Positions 41,501 through 49,008 of a DNA stretch of 64,000 bases are shown piece by piece. A program made the position numbers and the translations under genes. The notes below the pieces were generated by a model that was given only the letters and a program-made list of their open reading frames with translations, did no database searches and was not told where the DNA came from. This stretch comes from Chromobotia macracanthus (taxonomy: Eukaryota; Chordata; Actinopteri; Cypriniformes; Botiidae): the NCBI GenBank assembly GCA_036877525.1, contig JAZGTH010000115.1:1664341-1728340 (forward strand), written 5' to 3'. Within the stretch, counting starts at the first letter, position 1. The number at the start of each line of letters is the position of its first letter.

Positions 41501-41531
41501 TCGACCCAGTTTTCGGCGGGTGGATTGCTGA
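9804..41531 (+). CDS. dock6: Dock6, dedicator of cytokinesis 6 (Rac/Cdc42 GEF)
   Basis: DOCK-C guanine nucleotide exchange factor acting on Rac1 and Cdc42. The 48 exons total 6156 nt, giving 2051 residues (human DOCK6 is about 2047). Exons: 9804-9853, 12296-12383, 13362-13537, 13738-13806, 14364-14487, 15123-15335, 15721-15806, 16317-16383, 17111-17260, 17356-17436, 17758-17914, 18391-18515, 18609-18702, 18781-18943, 23366-23483, 24117-24187, 24663-24801, 25104-25205, 25991-26077, 26586-26817, 27266-27430, 27903-28075, 30476-30571, 30850-30990, 31175-31288, 31554-31724, 32617-32756, 33389-33558, 33762-33910, 34640-34822, 35112-35238, 35315-35399, 35608-35704, 35866-36000, 36681-36833, 36942-37100, 37610-37710, 37790-37982, 38520-38663, 38814-38945, 39095-39109, 39542-39667, 39879-39968, 40123-40359, 40441-40584, 40665-40771, 41051-41224, 41489-41531. 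All phases agree. The N-terminus MATLTSERRAFAHKINR matches DOCK6. Some stretches look more like Dock7, but ERINSLTFKKS, RSPYG and linkage to kank2 favour dock6. Long introns without an entry of their own hold nothing I recognise. Confidence 0.95.
9854..12295 (+). other. dock6: dock6 intron 1
   Basis: Begins GTGAGT and ends CACAG. The first 300 bases are CpG-rich, consistent with a promoter-proximal position. A reverse-oriented SINE fragment lies at about 10835-10945. The open frames in it are short and have no splice or family support, so I call no gene here. Confidence 0.7.
10835..10945 (-). repeat. tRNA-derived SINE fragment
   Basis: Reading the minus strand, a tRNA B-box-like GGGTTTGATTCCC corresponds to GGGAATCAAACCC near 10914. 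The plus-strand TTTTACATTCATTCAAAGCAACC resembles, in pieces, the usual 3' tail of this common fish SINE class. It is short and decayed. Confidence 0.5.
13845..14000 (+). mobile_element. Tc1/mariner-like terminal fragment
   Basis: Begins with CCGTCAGAAGTTTGGACACA, a near match to the terminal inverted repeat of many fish Tc1-like elements (CCGGTCAAAAGTTTGGACAC). It is followed by the usual AT-rich continuation and an AACACATGGAATT block. I find no transposase frame and no clear opposite end, so this is a decayed non-autonomous or truncated copy in dock6 intron 4. Confidence 0.7.
14545..14665 (+). repeat. Degenerate tRNA-derived SINE
   Basis: An A-box-like TGGCTTAGCAGTTAGTGCG is followed about 45 bases later by a B-box-like CAAGTTTGATTATGACCTGC. 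This is the layout of a tRNA-derived SINE head. The copy is diverged, sits in dock6 intron 5, and is followed immediately by a MITE. Confidence 0.6.
14694..14925. mobile_element. MITE with CACACCAAGAATGAT inverted ends
   Basis: The left end reads CCTTCACACCAAGAATGAT and the right end ATCATTCTTGGTGTGAACGG, an inverted repeat of about 19 bp bounding roughly 230 bp of AT-rich DNA without coding capacity. The ends match a very common fish MITE family whose termini read GTTCACACCAAGAA. No clear target duplication could be assigned. Confidence 0.8.
15853..16203. mobile_element. hAT-like MITE
   Basis: Left end AGGGCTGGGTAAAAAG and right end ATTGCCCAGCCTTA form a short imperfect inverted repeat (GGCTGGGyAA). 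The roughly 350 bp between contains ATCGTGATATT, often seen in fish hAT-like non-autonomous elements. A target duplication was not resolved. It lies in dock6 intron 7. Confidence 0.55.
16448..16975 (+). repeat. Old tRNA-SINE, interrupted
   Basis: A tRNA-like head (GTAGCATAGTGGTTAAAAATC, near 16450) and, about 400 bases later, body and tail pieces resembling fish SINEs (GGGCAATACACTTAAACCTCA near 16883; CTGGTTAAAAGCAGCAGCTAA near 16951). The separation suggests a later insertion into the element or two adjacent fragments. Confidence 0.5.
18516..18608 (+). other. dock6: dock6 intron 12, GC-AG splice type
   Basis: The family requires the exon to end ...NFFKQ and the next to begin EGDRLSDEDLY. 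The exon ends at 18515 (AAACAG) and the following bases are GCCAGT, so the donor is GC rather than GT. The acceptor GGCAG ends at 18608. The nearby GT donors (for example after GCCA at 18519) would shift the frame. The intron is 93 bp. Confidence 0.8.
19463..19468 (-). terminator. angptl8: Candidate polyadenylation signal of angptl8-like gene
   Basis: AATAAA on the minus strand (TTTATT on plus), about 360 bp downstream of the stop codon. AATAAA occurs often by chance in this AT-rich intron, so the assignment is tentative. Confidence 0.35.
19830..21505 (-). CDS. angptl8: Angiopoietin-like 8-type secreted protein
   Basis: Predicted secreted, lipoprotein-lipase-regulating coiled-coil protein of 188 residues. 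Exons on the minus strand: 21203-21505, 20148-20288, 19938-20048 and 19830-19841, all phase 0 with GT-AG borders. Residues 1-20 (MQAGLCILCVALCVNGVLSS) form a signal peptide. Residues 34-59 (DEVNILMYGVLQF, LHHIYQSTEAKL) resemble the lipase-inhibitory motif of ANGPTL3/4/8, closest to ANGPTL8 in the second half. The remainder is predicted coiled coil. The last exon adds only three residues (NVV) before TAA; no fibrinogen-like domain follows. The gene is antisense within dock6 intron 14. Human ANGPTL8 (198 residues, four exons, no fibrinogen domain) is likewise nested antisense in a DOCK6 intron, whereas ANGPTL3 sits in DOCK7. Alternative: an Angptl3-like gene that lost its fibrinogen domain independently. 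Confidence 0.85.
21601..21607 (-). promoter_or_regulatory. angptl8: TATA box of the angptl8-like gene
   Basis: Read on the minus strand the sequence is CTTATAAAAGCAG. It lies about 95 bp upstream of the start codon at 21505, predicting transcription start near 21570-21578 and a 5'UTR of about 70 nt. A sharp TATA promoter supports an independent gene rather than an intronic fossil. Confidence 0.7.
21703..21724. repeat. GA microsatellite
   Basis: About ten GA units starting at 21703, upstream of the angptl8-like TATA box and inside dock6 intron 14. A second run of similar length is at 22790-22811. Confidence 0.9.
22790..22811. repeat. GA microsatellite
   Basis: About eleven uninterrupted GA units in dock6 intron 14. 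Confidence 0.9.
23366..26077 (+). other. dock6: dock6 exons 15-19: DHR-1 (C2-like) domain
   Basis: Residues about 548-720. The stretch starts NLLYIYPQSVNFSSRQGSVR and contains GEDPSQAMPVIFGKSSC, VIYHNKSPEFYEEVK, HHLLFTFYHISCQ and GYTWIPLMQHGRL, the standard order of the DOCK DHR-1 domain. DHR-1 binds phosphoinositides and brings the exchange factor to membranes. Exons are 23366-23483, 24117-24187, 24663-24801, 25104-25205 and 25991-26077; all join in frame. Confidence 0.9.
27418..27431 (-). promoter_or_regulatory. CTCF core match across exon 21 donor
   Basis: The minus strand reads CCAGTAGGGGGCGC, matching all 14 positions of the CTCF core CCASYAGRKGGCRS. It covers the last 13 coding bases of dock6 exon 21 (ending 27430) and the G of the GT donor. 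Occupancy cannot be judged from sequence. Confidence 0.45.
29051..29152 (+). CDS. dock6: dock6 cassette exon a
   Basis: A 102-bp exon with an AG acceptor before it (AATGAGCAG) and a GT donor after it (AAGCAG|GTGCCA), open in the phase 0 frame shared by exons 22 and 23. It encodes GIDRSHSWVNSAYAPGG and continues to ELKQ (34 residues). The start matches the alternatively spliced DOCK7 segment GLDRSNSWVN at the same place in the protein. Human DOCK6 as I recall it lacks this segment, so I treat it as an optional exon. Confidence 0.75.
30134..30220 (+). CDS. dock6: dock6 cassette exon b
   Basis: An 87-bp phase 0 exon between CTGCAG and GTAGAG. It encodes ASERGCNRMSAFIETASIL and ends RQIAKK (29 residues). 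It corresponds to the DOCK7 segment with DRSCNRMSSHTETSSFL...PTKK, just before the LLHEELALQWVV exon. With cassette a included the protein would be about 2114 residues. Confidence 0.75.
34445..34629 (+). repeat. 25-bp minisatellite before dock6 exon 30
   Basis: The anchor AAAGCTGTGTTTGTGTGTGG recurs with its AAAGC at about 34466, 34491, 34516, 34541, 34560, 34585 and 34615: a 25-bp period with one 19-bp and one 30-bp unit. It ends only about 10 bp before the exon 30 acceptor at 34639, so it forms part of that exon's upstream splice region. The long minus-strand frame over it, rich in TPHT, is an artefact of the repeat. Confidence 0.9.
35520..35560. repeat. TG microsatellite
   Basis: About 20 perfect TG units in dock6 intron 32, about 45 bp upstream of exon 33. 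Length polymorphism is likely. Confidence 0.95.
36160..36525. mobile_element. hAT-like MITE with 8-bp target duplication
   Basis: The left end TAGGGGTGTGAGAAA and right end TTGCATCCCTA are inverted. The element is flanked by GTTTATAC (36152-36159) and GGTTATAC (36526-36533), an 8-bp duplication with one mismatch as expected of hAT elements. The internal 366 bp carries no transposase. It sits in dock6 intron 34. Confidence 0.75.
37175..37515 (+). repeat. SINE debris in dock6 intron 36
   Basis: A body-like piece (GTGCCCTTGAATAAAGCACTT, near 37200) and a tail-like piece (CTGCTAAATGACTAAATGTA, near 37478) match the usual order of a widespread fish tRNA-derived SINE. The middle is diverged or interrupted. 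Confidence 0.5.
37790..41531 (+). other. dock6: dock6 exons 38-48: DHR-2 catalytic domain
   Basis: Residues about 1585-2051. This DOCK GEF domain exchanges nucleotide on Rac1/Cdc42. It opens RIAKGYQNSPDLRLTWLQNM and includes SGLVGLLEQAAASF, RMFGTYFRVGFYG, EQEFVYKEPSITKLAEISH, KDSNPVDKNKLDPNKAY and GPLEVAQVFLSEIP. The valine of the nucleotide-sensor loop is present at about residue 1938 (MLQMVLQGCVG), but the residue before it is Cys where human DOCK6 and DOCK7 have Ser. The C-terminus ends RRVDC, unlike the usual RKxDL ending. Confidence 0.9.
39095..39109 (+). CDS. dock6: dock6 15-bp microexon
   Basis: Encodes only SSGWE, between CACACAG and GTAGAG. It is needed to join ...NKVYNQ (exon 40) to RMFGTYFRVG (exon 42), as all DOCK6/7 proteins read QS(S/T)GWER(M/V)FGTY. 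It keeps phase 0 on both sides, so skipping would delete five residues without a frameshift. Confidence 0.85.
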
Positions 41532-42785
41532 GGTGTGGCGGAGCTGAGCATGGGCGGATGTAGAGCCAGACATGATCTGTCACTCCACCATGTCACACCC
41601 CCACCCACACACACTAACACACTGCACATTCTTCTCTCATGTACAAGCACCCTGAGCCAGTTTCTCCAGCTCTCTCCCCCTGGGTGACTGAGGGAGCTTG
41701 AGTCTGTTTATTCTGAGAGGTTATCTGCTGTAAACATAATCATTATGTTGGTCATGGGCAAAGCAGCATAGCTGGTCAGAGTAGTCATTAGTAGGGAAGT
41801 TAGTTCTTGCTCAACTTTGGAGGTAATTTTAGGTTCTAGCCAGCACACGGACATTTAGATACTCCTCTGAACTTCCTCCTCCTGTTTGTTTGTGCTGTCT
41901 TTCTCCGTCTTGTGTGTTTGTGTGAGAACAAGAGAGAAAACAGCCACAGTTCTTTCAGGCATTTATGTGTGGTCACAGAAATCCTTGTAGCGCTGTTTGA
42001 TGTATTCGCTTGCACTCACTGGATTAAACCATTAGTGCAGCTTTATGTCTTTTTAAAGACTGACCACTGACAGGCAGAACCCATAAACTGGCTCACTTTG
42101 AGAAGATTTGAGCATTTTATCCATCAATCTGACACAAGACAGCATATTTCTTTATGTAGACTGTTTTTAAAACATATTCTGCTGTTGGCTCAAAAGCTGA
42201 ATTTGTTTCAAGACTATAGAATGATTCTGGGAAATTCACTATACATTCTTTTAGACTTTATGTAGCAGATGAAGAGAAAAAACATAAGGCATTAATATAG
42301 TCATTAACTGTGGAAAACCTCCCAAAGTGCACTAACAAAAAAGCACACAAAATTTCTGCACTGACTGCTATGAATTTTTACTGCCACTGCAGCACTGGAT
42401 TTTTAGGCACATGCAGTGTCAATGTTATATTATATCCACAGAAATGTAATGTATACTTTTTGTTTTGCACAAGTATGCAAGCTGGAAAAAGGATTTAGAT
42501 GTAAGCATTTTGTGAAGTTAAAGGAAAATTGTTTTTTGAATGTAGATACTGCCCTGAACTAGCAATACTTTGCCTGCCTATCAGCCATAGTTTAACTGCT
42601 GTGTTAATCTGTCTTGCACTATTCTCATGTTTTATAGTGACCTCTACTGCCTATCTTGACTGTACTGTGCAAATTGCTGATCTTAAATACTGTATTTTTA
42701 ATAACCAAAATGTTTTTATTTATTCATGTAAGTTTGTCTTTTCTATTTTCACTTTTTGTATTAAAAGAAATTGCTCCTAAATTTA
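41532..42785 (+). other. dock6: dock6 3'UTR (tentative)
   Basis: Follows the TGA at 41529-41531. ATTAAA at 42760-42765 is a plausible late polyadenylation signal; an earlier one (ATTAAA) lies near 42023. No coding sequence is seen. Confidence 0.45.
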
Positions 42786-43131
42786 TGTTTTTAATTACAG
42801 CATGCTGTTAATCTTAATCTCAATGCTGTTATCTTCATTTGAAACATATGTCAGATGCTTAAACGCTCGGACCCTGGTTTCTTTTCACGTACTGCTTCAA
42901 TAGATCGCATCACTACTTGATCATTGTCTGCTGTGCCAAACCAACCTCCATCTGGTCAACGTTTCTTTAAATGTAACGAGATAGAAAAAAGTGCGCTTGT
43001 CCATCTGCCACCTAATAACAAACTAATATTACCCTAATGTCGCTGCAATATGGCAGATGCATAACCGCTTTATTTCAATAGGTCGGTCTGTATCGAGCTC
43101 TTGTAGCGGTAACCATGATGTCAGGGCGTTA

Positions 43132-43139
43132 TGACGTCA
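43132..43139. promoter_or_regulatory. CRE-like palindrome
   Basis: A perfect TGACGTCA, the CREB/ATF consensus, about 300 bp upstream of the candidate kank2 first exon. A partial CTCF-like motif (minus strand, CTAGGGGGCAT) directly follows at about 43139-43152. Confidence 0.4.
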
Positions 43140-43439
43140 TGCCCCCTAGCGTGTCAAAGAAACCTGAACGATAAACTGCTGCCGAGCGCTGTTTTTTTTC
43201 AAATTACATTTTGCAGGGCAGCATAGCTTTTTGGGCATATCTTATACATTAGAATATTTATATAACATCAAAATATATTTATATTTGTATATAGGTTTAT
43301 TCAATTTTTAATAATTATGACCAGGCATGGGAAGTTGTCGCTTCCTTTGCCATGTATTTTGAAAAGCTTTGGAAAAATACAATAAAATTTAAATAAATAA
43401 AAATAAAAAGTGCAAATATTTAATAAGGCTTATGGAATA

Positions 43440-43567
43440 TGTGGATAAATCTGTTGGCTCTTTAAGAGCAGAGGGAGGAGGGGTTCGCTTCATGATTTGG
43501 CTGCAGTGTTTTTGTGTCTGTCAGTGAGACCGCTGGCCTTATCGACTGAGGGACTGGAAGGGGGTAG
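43440..43567 (+). promoter_or_regulatory. kank2: Candidate kank2 promoter and 5' non-coding exon
   Basis: A GC-richer block rises abruptly from AT-rich DNA and ends with a donor-like GGGTAG|GTAAAA at 43567/43568. It could splice to the acceptor at 48913. There is no direct evidence of transcription; the choice rests on composition, the donor and its position upstream of kank2. Confidence 0.3.
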
Positions 43568-44714
43568 GTAAAAATACGTGTTTTAGGTTAACTTTGTGCT
43601 TTTTTATTTATTTGTTACCGCATGAAATTATATATTGTAAATGTATGTTGCCGTTTTTCCATTTGTGGTCATGGTTGTGATGCTACAGTCTTTGTGCTGC
43701 TCGGTTTTACCTTGAGTTTCAAAGTAACGGGACCAGGATGGGGAATCACAATTCAAAACGGACTTAATTCACCCTTTGCTATTATGTGACCTAATGCTGG
43801 AGGTAGTGGTGTATTCTTTTGAAAAGCAGCATCCGTGTTATATCGGTCAATATGGGACCATTATTACCATATGGCATCTCATCATGGAAAACGCGCACAA
43901 TACCTTTAAGGAGTACGTTAGTGTAAGAGTTCAGATAAACCCCGGAAAAAATTGATTAAAATTGATTTTTGTAGCTAATCTGACATTAAAAATAAACATT
44001 TAAATTAAAGATGTCTATTTGCGTGCCGAGAAAATAGGGGCTCGCTTTATAGGGGAAATAGGTATGGAAAAGCAGCTTTTTGAATTTTATCTGTGAAAAT
44101 TACTCTTGCACTCATATTTACATGGGCTTAATCAGAAGGATTGTTAAATGAGTGCTAATGGCGGTTTGGGGTAAATTCTTGATGAAACCAAAGCCTGTGA
44201 CTGCTGTGACTCGGGGGAGAGGGTGGGACTGCTGGAGTTTTCATGACTTCCAGATGTGCATCACTACGCAGCAGTGGGTTTGAATTCACGGGATTCGTCC
44301 TCCTTTAATTTGGCCGACCAGAAATGGTTAAGTTTAACACATGCGCTTGGTTGTTTTCTTACACTGTTTGTGCAAGTATGATTTTAACTACTACATAAAG
44401 AGTAACTCCCTAAATATCATACTATTGTTAACGACGTATGAAAAAGAATGGAAAGATAAATATTCGGCTTAGTTCAAGGTTTCATTGTTCTAGAAAAACG
44501 TATATTACAATATTTTGTTTGCTATATGGATGCATTTTTGTTTACACAAAAGCAAATTCCCTTTAGTATTGTAAGTCGATGTGTGCCTTAAAAGTAAATT
44601 TTATATGTAACCGTTTTGTTTTGGGAGTTGTTTATATTATTTTTCGACCACAATATATTTATGACAATTAAAAGCTAGTGTAGATTGTAAAGCTGTCACA
44701 ATACTCGCTCAGAT

Positions 44715-44850
44715 ATTATTATGCGGTCACTGCGCGTCACAAGCGCGCGGCGGTGGGATGCATGTCGTTTGGCGCGAGGGGTGAAGTCGTGGAATTCCTC
44801 GCGCAGGAATGCGGCCATTTGTACGACGGGCGACACGCTGGGCGTTTCAA
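44715..44850. promoter_or_regulatory. CpG-rich patch
   Basis: Dense CpGs (CACTGCGCGTCAC, AGCGCGCGGCGG, GGCGCGAGG, TCGCGCAGG) in otherwise AT-rich, CpG-poor DNA. It may be an alternative kank2 promoter or an enhancer. No exon could be assigned. Confidence 0.35.
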
Positions 44851-47800
44851 TGTTGTTTGCAAGACTAATGAAATTAAGCCACATGCCTGCGTGAATCTCT
44901 CTCAAACGCTTTTAATGTGTGGTAACTGTTGATGTCTCTCAGCGTCTAACTTAATGACTGACATCCTCAAGATCTCAGTTGTTTCTCCTAGACGACAATG
45001 AGATGAATTGGGAGAGTAACTTAAGACTTCTTCTTAAGTTTCCTGTAATCTTAAATGTTTTAAACTTTGCTTAGATTTGTCAAGATAGATCTGCAATCAA
45101 AAGTCAGAGATTTGAACTTGAACTTAAACATTTCAACAAATACTTCCAAAATCAAATCATCTATGTTTTCAACATTAGATGGACAGTTTTAAATCTCTAT
45201 GCTCTTACGGTACATCAGCAGTTGTCTTTTTCTAAAGAATTTTCAGAGAAACATGTTATTACTAGAGACAATGTTATTACTGAGAACTCCTTTAAGTCTC
45301 ATGAACTGAAAGAGCATCTTCTGGGCCTATATGACAGTGATCTTTGAAAAAATTAATCTGTTTTCTGGAATGTCATGTTCGCTCTACCTTACTCTATGCA
45401 GCAGGCATTATTCTGTGTGATGGGTGTGTAAATCTGTCAGCAATCAGCAATAATCAGGGGCACAAAGAGTCACCATCATCCCATTCATTCAGCAATAGTT
45501 TCTAACTGGCTTTGGTTCATTGGACCCAAGGTGCTCATTTAATAGGTGTTCTATGGTCATATTTAAAAAGCAAGAAATGAATACTACAAGAGTTTCATGT
45601 TTATCAGAGATCCTGTCACTTCTGCATGCATTCCTGCCATATGTGCCTTGTCGTTTTGCCATTTAGTGATCCCAGAAATCAGAGAACATTATCTTTCCAC
45701 AAAGACCTAAAGTCTAATCCTATTAAGACATTAAACAGAAAAGGGAGGATGGAAATTTTAGAACAGACATGAGTCCCCAGAGTGAAGGTGTGTCTAAAGT
45801 GTTTGTCTGTTCCATGTGTGAGACGTGTTCTGAGGTGGGTGCTGCTGGCTGCCATGATCACCTAATCTATAAATGGTCAATGAGCTCATTTGCAAAAGCT
45901 GTGCCCAGAGTTTTGAACACACTGTTCTTCCATGTACTGGTTTGCATGGTCATAGTTTTAAGAAAACCTTTGGATTCAGCCCTGTCAGTGTAATATTTTA
46001 GAGAGAGCTTGTATGATAGTTACTCTGGAAAAGTTTTGGTTTCCACTTGAATAGGCTGGAACCTGTAAATGTCCCCCTGCCTAGTCTTGAAATCTGCTTT
46101 TCTTTTTTGTTTACATTACTAAGCAGAGTCTGACTGAAATCCTCCCCCCTTCACAGCTGTTCCAACCGCAGTGATGCATTGGCACCCCTTGAACACTCGT
46201 GACCTTATTGCTGTCATATGACACTACACTTACAACACGCCCTTTTCTTCTTCTGAACTTTCAGAGGTTTAAACTCTTTGCTGCTACTCATGCCTAAATC
46301 TCAATTTTCACAGGAATTTGCCTTTAATTCTTTTTTGAAGGGGTAAATTTGGATGTCTGTGGTGATTCCTGTTGCCTAACTCCACCCTGCAAGCCATTTC
46401 CTCTCGGAGGTCGACACAATGACCAGTGGCGGTGCGGTGTGTGTTTGTTCTTCTCCTGCTATGGTCGTAACATGAGCGGGACTCGAGAAAGGCCCCTCCC
46501 AGGGCCTTGAGCTTTGGCTTCAGCCCATTCTGTTTCTGTAGACGCAGTATTTTTCTCCATACTGCTCCCTAATGTAAAAAACAGCACCATATGTGCTGGG
46601 CATTATGACTTCAGGAAAAGAACAGTTTCCAGCTTGGGTCATAATTTCTAAGGTCTTGTCTGAAACACTAGCCTGAAGAAACCTAACAGGTCCGTTACAT
46701 AACATCTCAGAAGTACAGTCAGAGGCAAAAACGTCCTGAGAAGAACTTGTGGCCCAAATGGTCAGCAAACTAGAAACTTATCCCCATCATTCATGGCGTT
46801 GTGAACATTTGTTGTGTAGATCACTCATTCTTCTGTGATTAGTTATCAACAAGATCTGTTATCACTGCAACAGCTTTGGCCCACCAATGGAGATATTCCC
46901 ACCAGAGCAGCAGTTTCTTTCATATTCCTCACCTTCACATCATATTTTTATTTCTACAAACATTGTGTATGATGAAAGGAATGTAAAAACATATGTAGGC
47001 CTACATATATTAGTTCAACCATCAGGACTACAAGTTGTTGAATTATTTGACTTCCTTACTTCAATGACACAGTTCAAAGTCCTTTAAACCTGTGCAGAGA
47101 CTCTGTTGTGATCACAGCATTATTCAACACTTAGCCCTGAGATTTAGCAAAGATTTCCTAAGCCTCATCTTCTCCTGCTGTACTTATTTTGCAGCATATG
47201 GTCAGCAAAGAAAGCAAAACCTAAAGCCAATGGTATTTGCTATGACTCACACTGGGACTTACTCTGAAAACAGCGTGGAGAACTGTCTCGCTGTGAAAGT
47301 ATTTTTGCTGTAGACACTTCCATTTAAATATCACCCTTTGCTTTTTTTAACTTCTCTTTGTGTCTTTCCTTTCATTTTTTAGACCTACACCCTTTTGTCT
47401 CCCTCTTCTTTCTTTCCTTCCTGCACAGTTTTTTCTCTTTTTTAAGTGTTTCTTTCTTTGTCTCTCTCTCTCTTTCCCTCTATAATCCCTCCTTAATTTT
47501 TTGTCTATCCCTCTCCCCGGCTGGGAGGAAGTAACCGACTCATTTCTGGGTCTTTGGGGAATCACAGCTCCCTTCCTGTAACTCTTTTCTGAACCTGAAC
47601 TTATACACTGTACATAGACACTCACACACTTAATTAATGGACCATTACCCCCACAACTACCCTCATGCAGTTAAGAGCACAGTATCATTCGTCACTTAAA
47701 AGGTTGTGAACTTTTGTAAAGTAATTACTTGACAGCATACACTATGGCTTCATGTGTGGTTGAAAAGGGGCATTTGTATTTATTTTTTGTTTGTTTGTTT

Positions 47801-48913
47801 TTGACATAATTCTGTAGTCGTAAATCTCTTTTCTCGACTACCATTAACCTAATTCTCTGTCTCTCTCTCTTTCTACAGACAGATAGATACTGTAATGTAA
47901 AAAAATGAGATATCACAATCATTCACTACATGTCTTAAATCAGTGTTAAATATATCCATAAAAACATAACAGCTTATGATTACGTTAAGGCCTGTCCCTT
48001 TTTGTTTTCCAAAAAGAATATGACTTTCTCAGCAGTGGGCAAACAAGAACCATTACGTGTGTTTTAAAGGCAATCTTTCTTTCTCTCTTCTGTCTGCTCC
48101 TCCCAGCTCTATATTAAAACCAGCTGTGGAGTTCAGAGCTGGATGAATGGCTCTTTGTGATTTGGCTGTCACTCCTGCATAAAGCTCTGTTTCTTTCTCC
48201 CTCTAGATAGGGGCATGACAAAAGTTTTAGAACAATGTAACCTAATGTTCCCATTTGACATTAGATTCTCAGTAAAAACATTTTATCACTGAGACTGCAG
48301 AAATGCATTTTTAATACTGCACTGTAGAAGAAGTGCACCTGACACTTCAGATGGTGGATGATAAGATGGAACTTTTGATAACCAAAAATCGAATTCTATG
48401 AAAAAAGGTGTGAATTTTTAAAGAGGTTTTAAACCAGTACACATAGTAGATTGGTTAGGAAAGTCCTGGTTTTGAGAGCTCTTTGAGGTGTTGTAGGGCT
48501 TGTGGAGGTCTGTGATGGTTTGAAATGTTTGTGAGGGTTCTGGGTGTCTTGTTTCTGGTGTCCAGCAGGGTTATTTCTTTTTCTCTTGGTTTAAGGTGAC
48601 TCAGAAGCACTCTCAACCAAAACAATGCTCACAGTGCAGAGGTTTCCCAGGCTCAGAGGGATTTGCCAAGTAACATGTTGTTGAGGGAGAAGGGGGTGTG
48701 CCGTGGTGGTAAGCAATGATGATGGAGAGCCAAGACGCGTTAGTCTCTCACAGAAGAATTTTTTTGGAGCAAGAGTCATGAGGAGTGGCTTCTCTGGTGT
48801 TTGAAACGACCATCTAAAATCAAGGGTGTGGCTAAAATAATGCGAAGAATCCACCAATGTTAGTCATAATTTGAGCCACTCTCTAAACAAATTGTCATTT
48901 TTTTCCCTTTCAG

Positions 48914-49008
48914 GATTTAGGTGGCACCGTTGAGAGAGACGTAGGATTTGAGGAGGGTGGAGAACCTGAGCGAGGAGGTTGGGGAAGAGAGACCATCATT
49001 GCAGCACA
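48914..49008 (+). other. kank2: Candidate kank2 5'UTR exon
   Basis: A purine-rich 95-bp segment between a strong acceptor (TTTTTCCCTTTCAG) and a good donor (GCAGCACA|GTGAGT). It has no ATG in the kank2 frame that would extend the protein, so if used it is non-coding. Confidence 0.45.

Larger units (their letters stand above)
42786..48913. other. Non-coding region between dock6 and kank2
   Basis: No coding exon recognised. It contains a CRE-like TGACGTCA at 43132-43139, a possible kank2 first exon near 43440-43567 and a CpG-rich patch at about 44715-44850. The short frames in 44-48 kb lack homology and splice partners. Part of it is probably kank2 5' intron. Confidence 0.6.

Noticed and set aside
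48210..48860. Possible decayed Tc1-like transposon (starts near ATGACAAAAGTTTTAGAAC)
   Set aside because: Only one end resembles a Tc1-type terminus; no matching opposite end, target duplication or convincing transposase segment was found.
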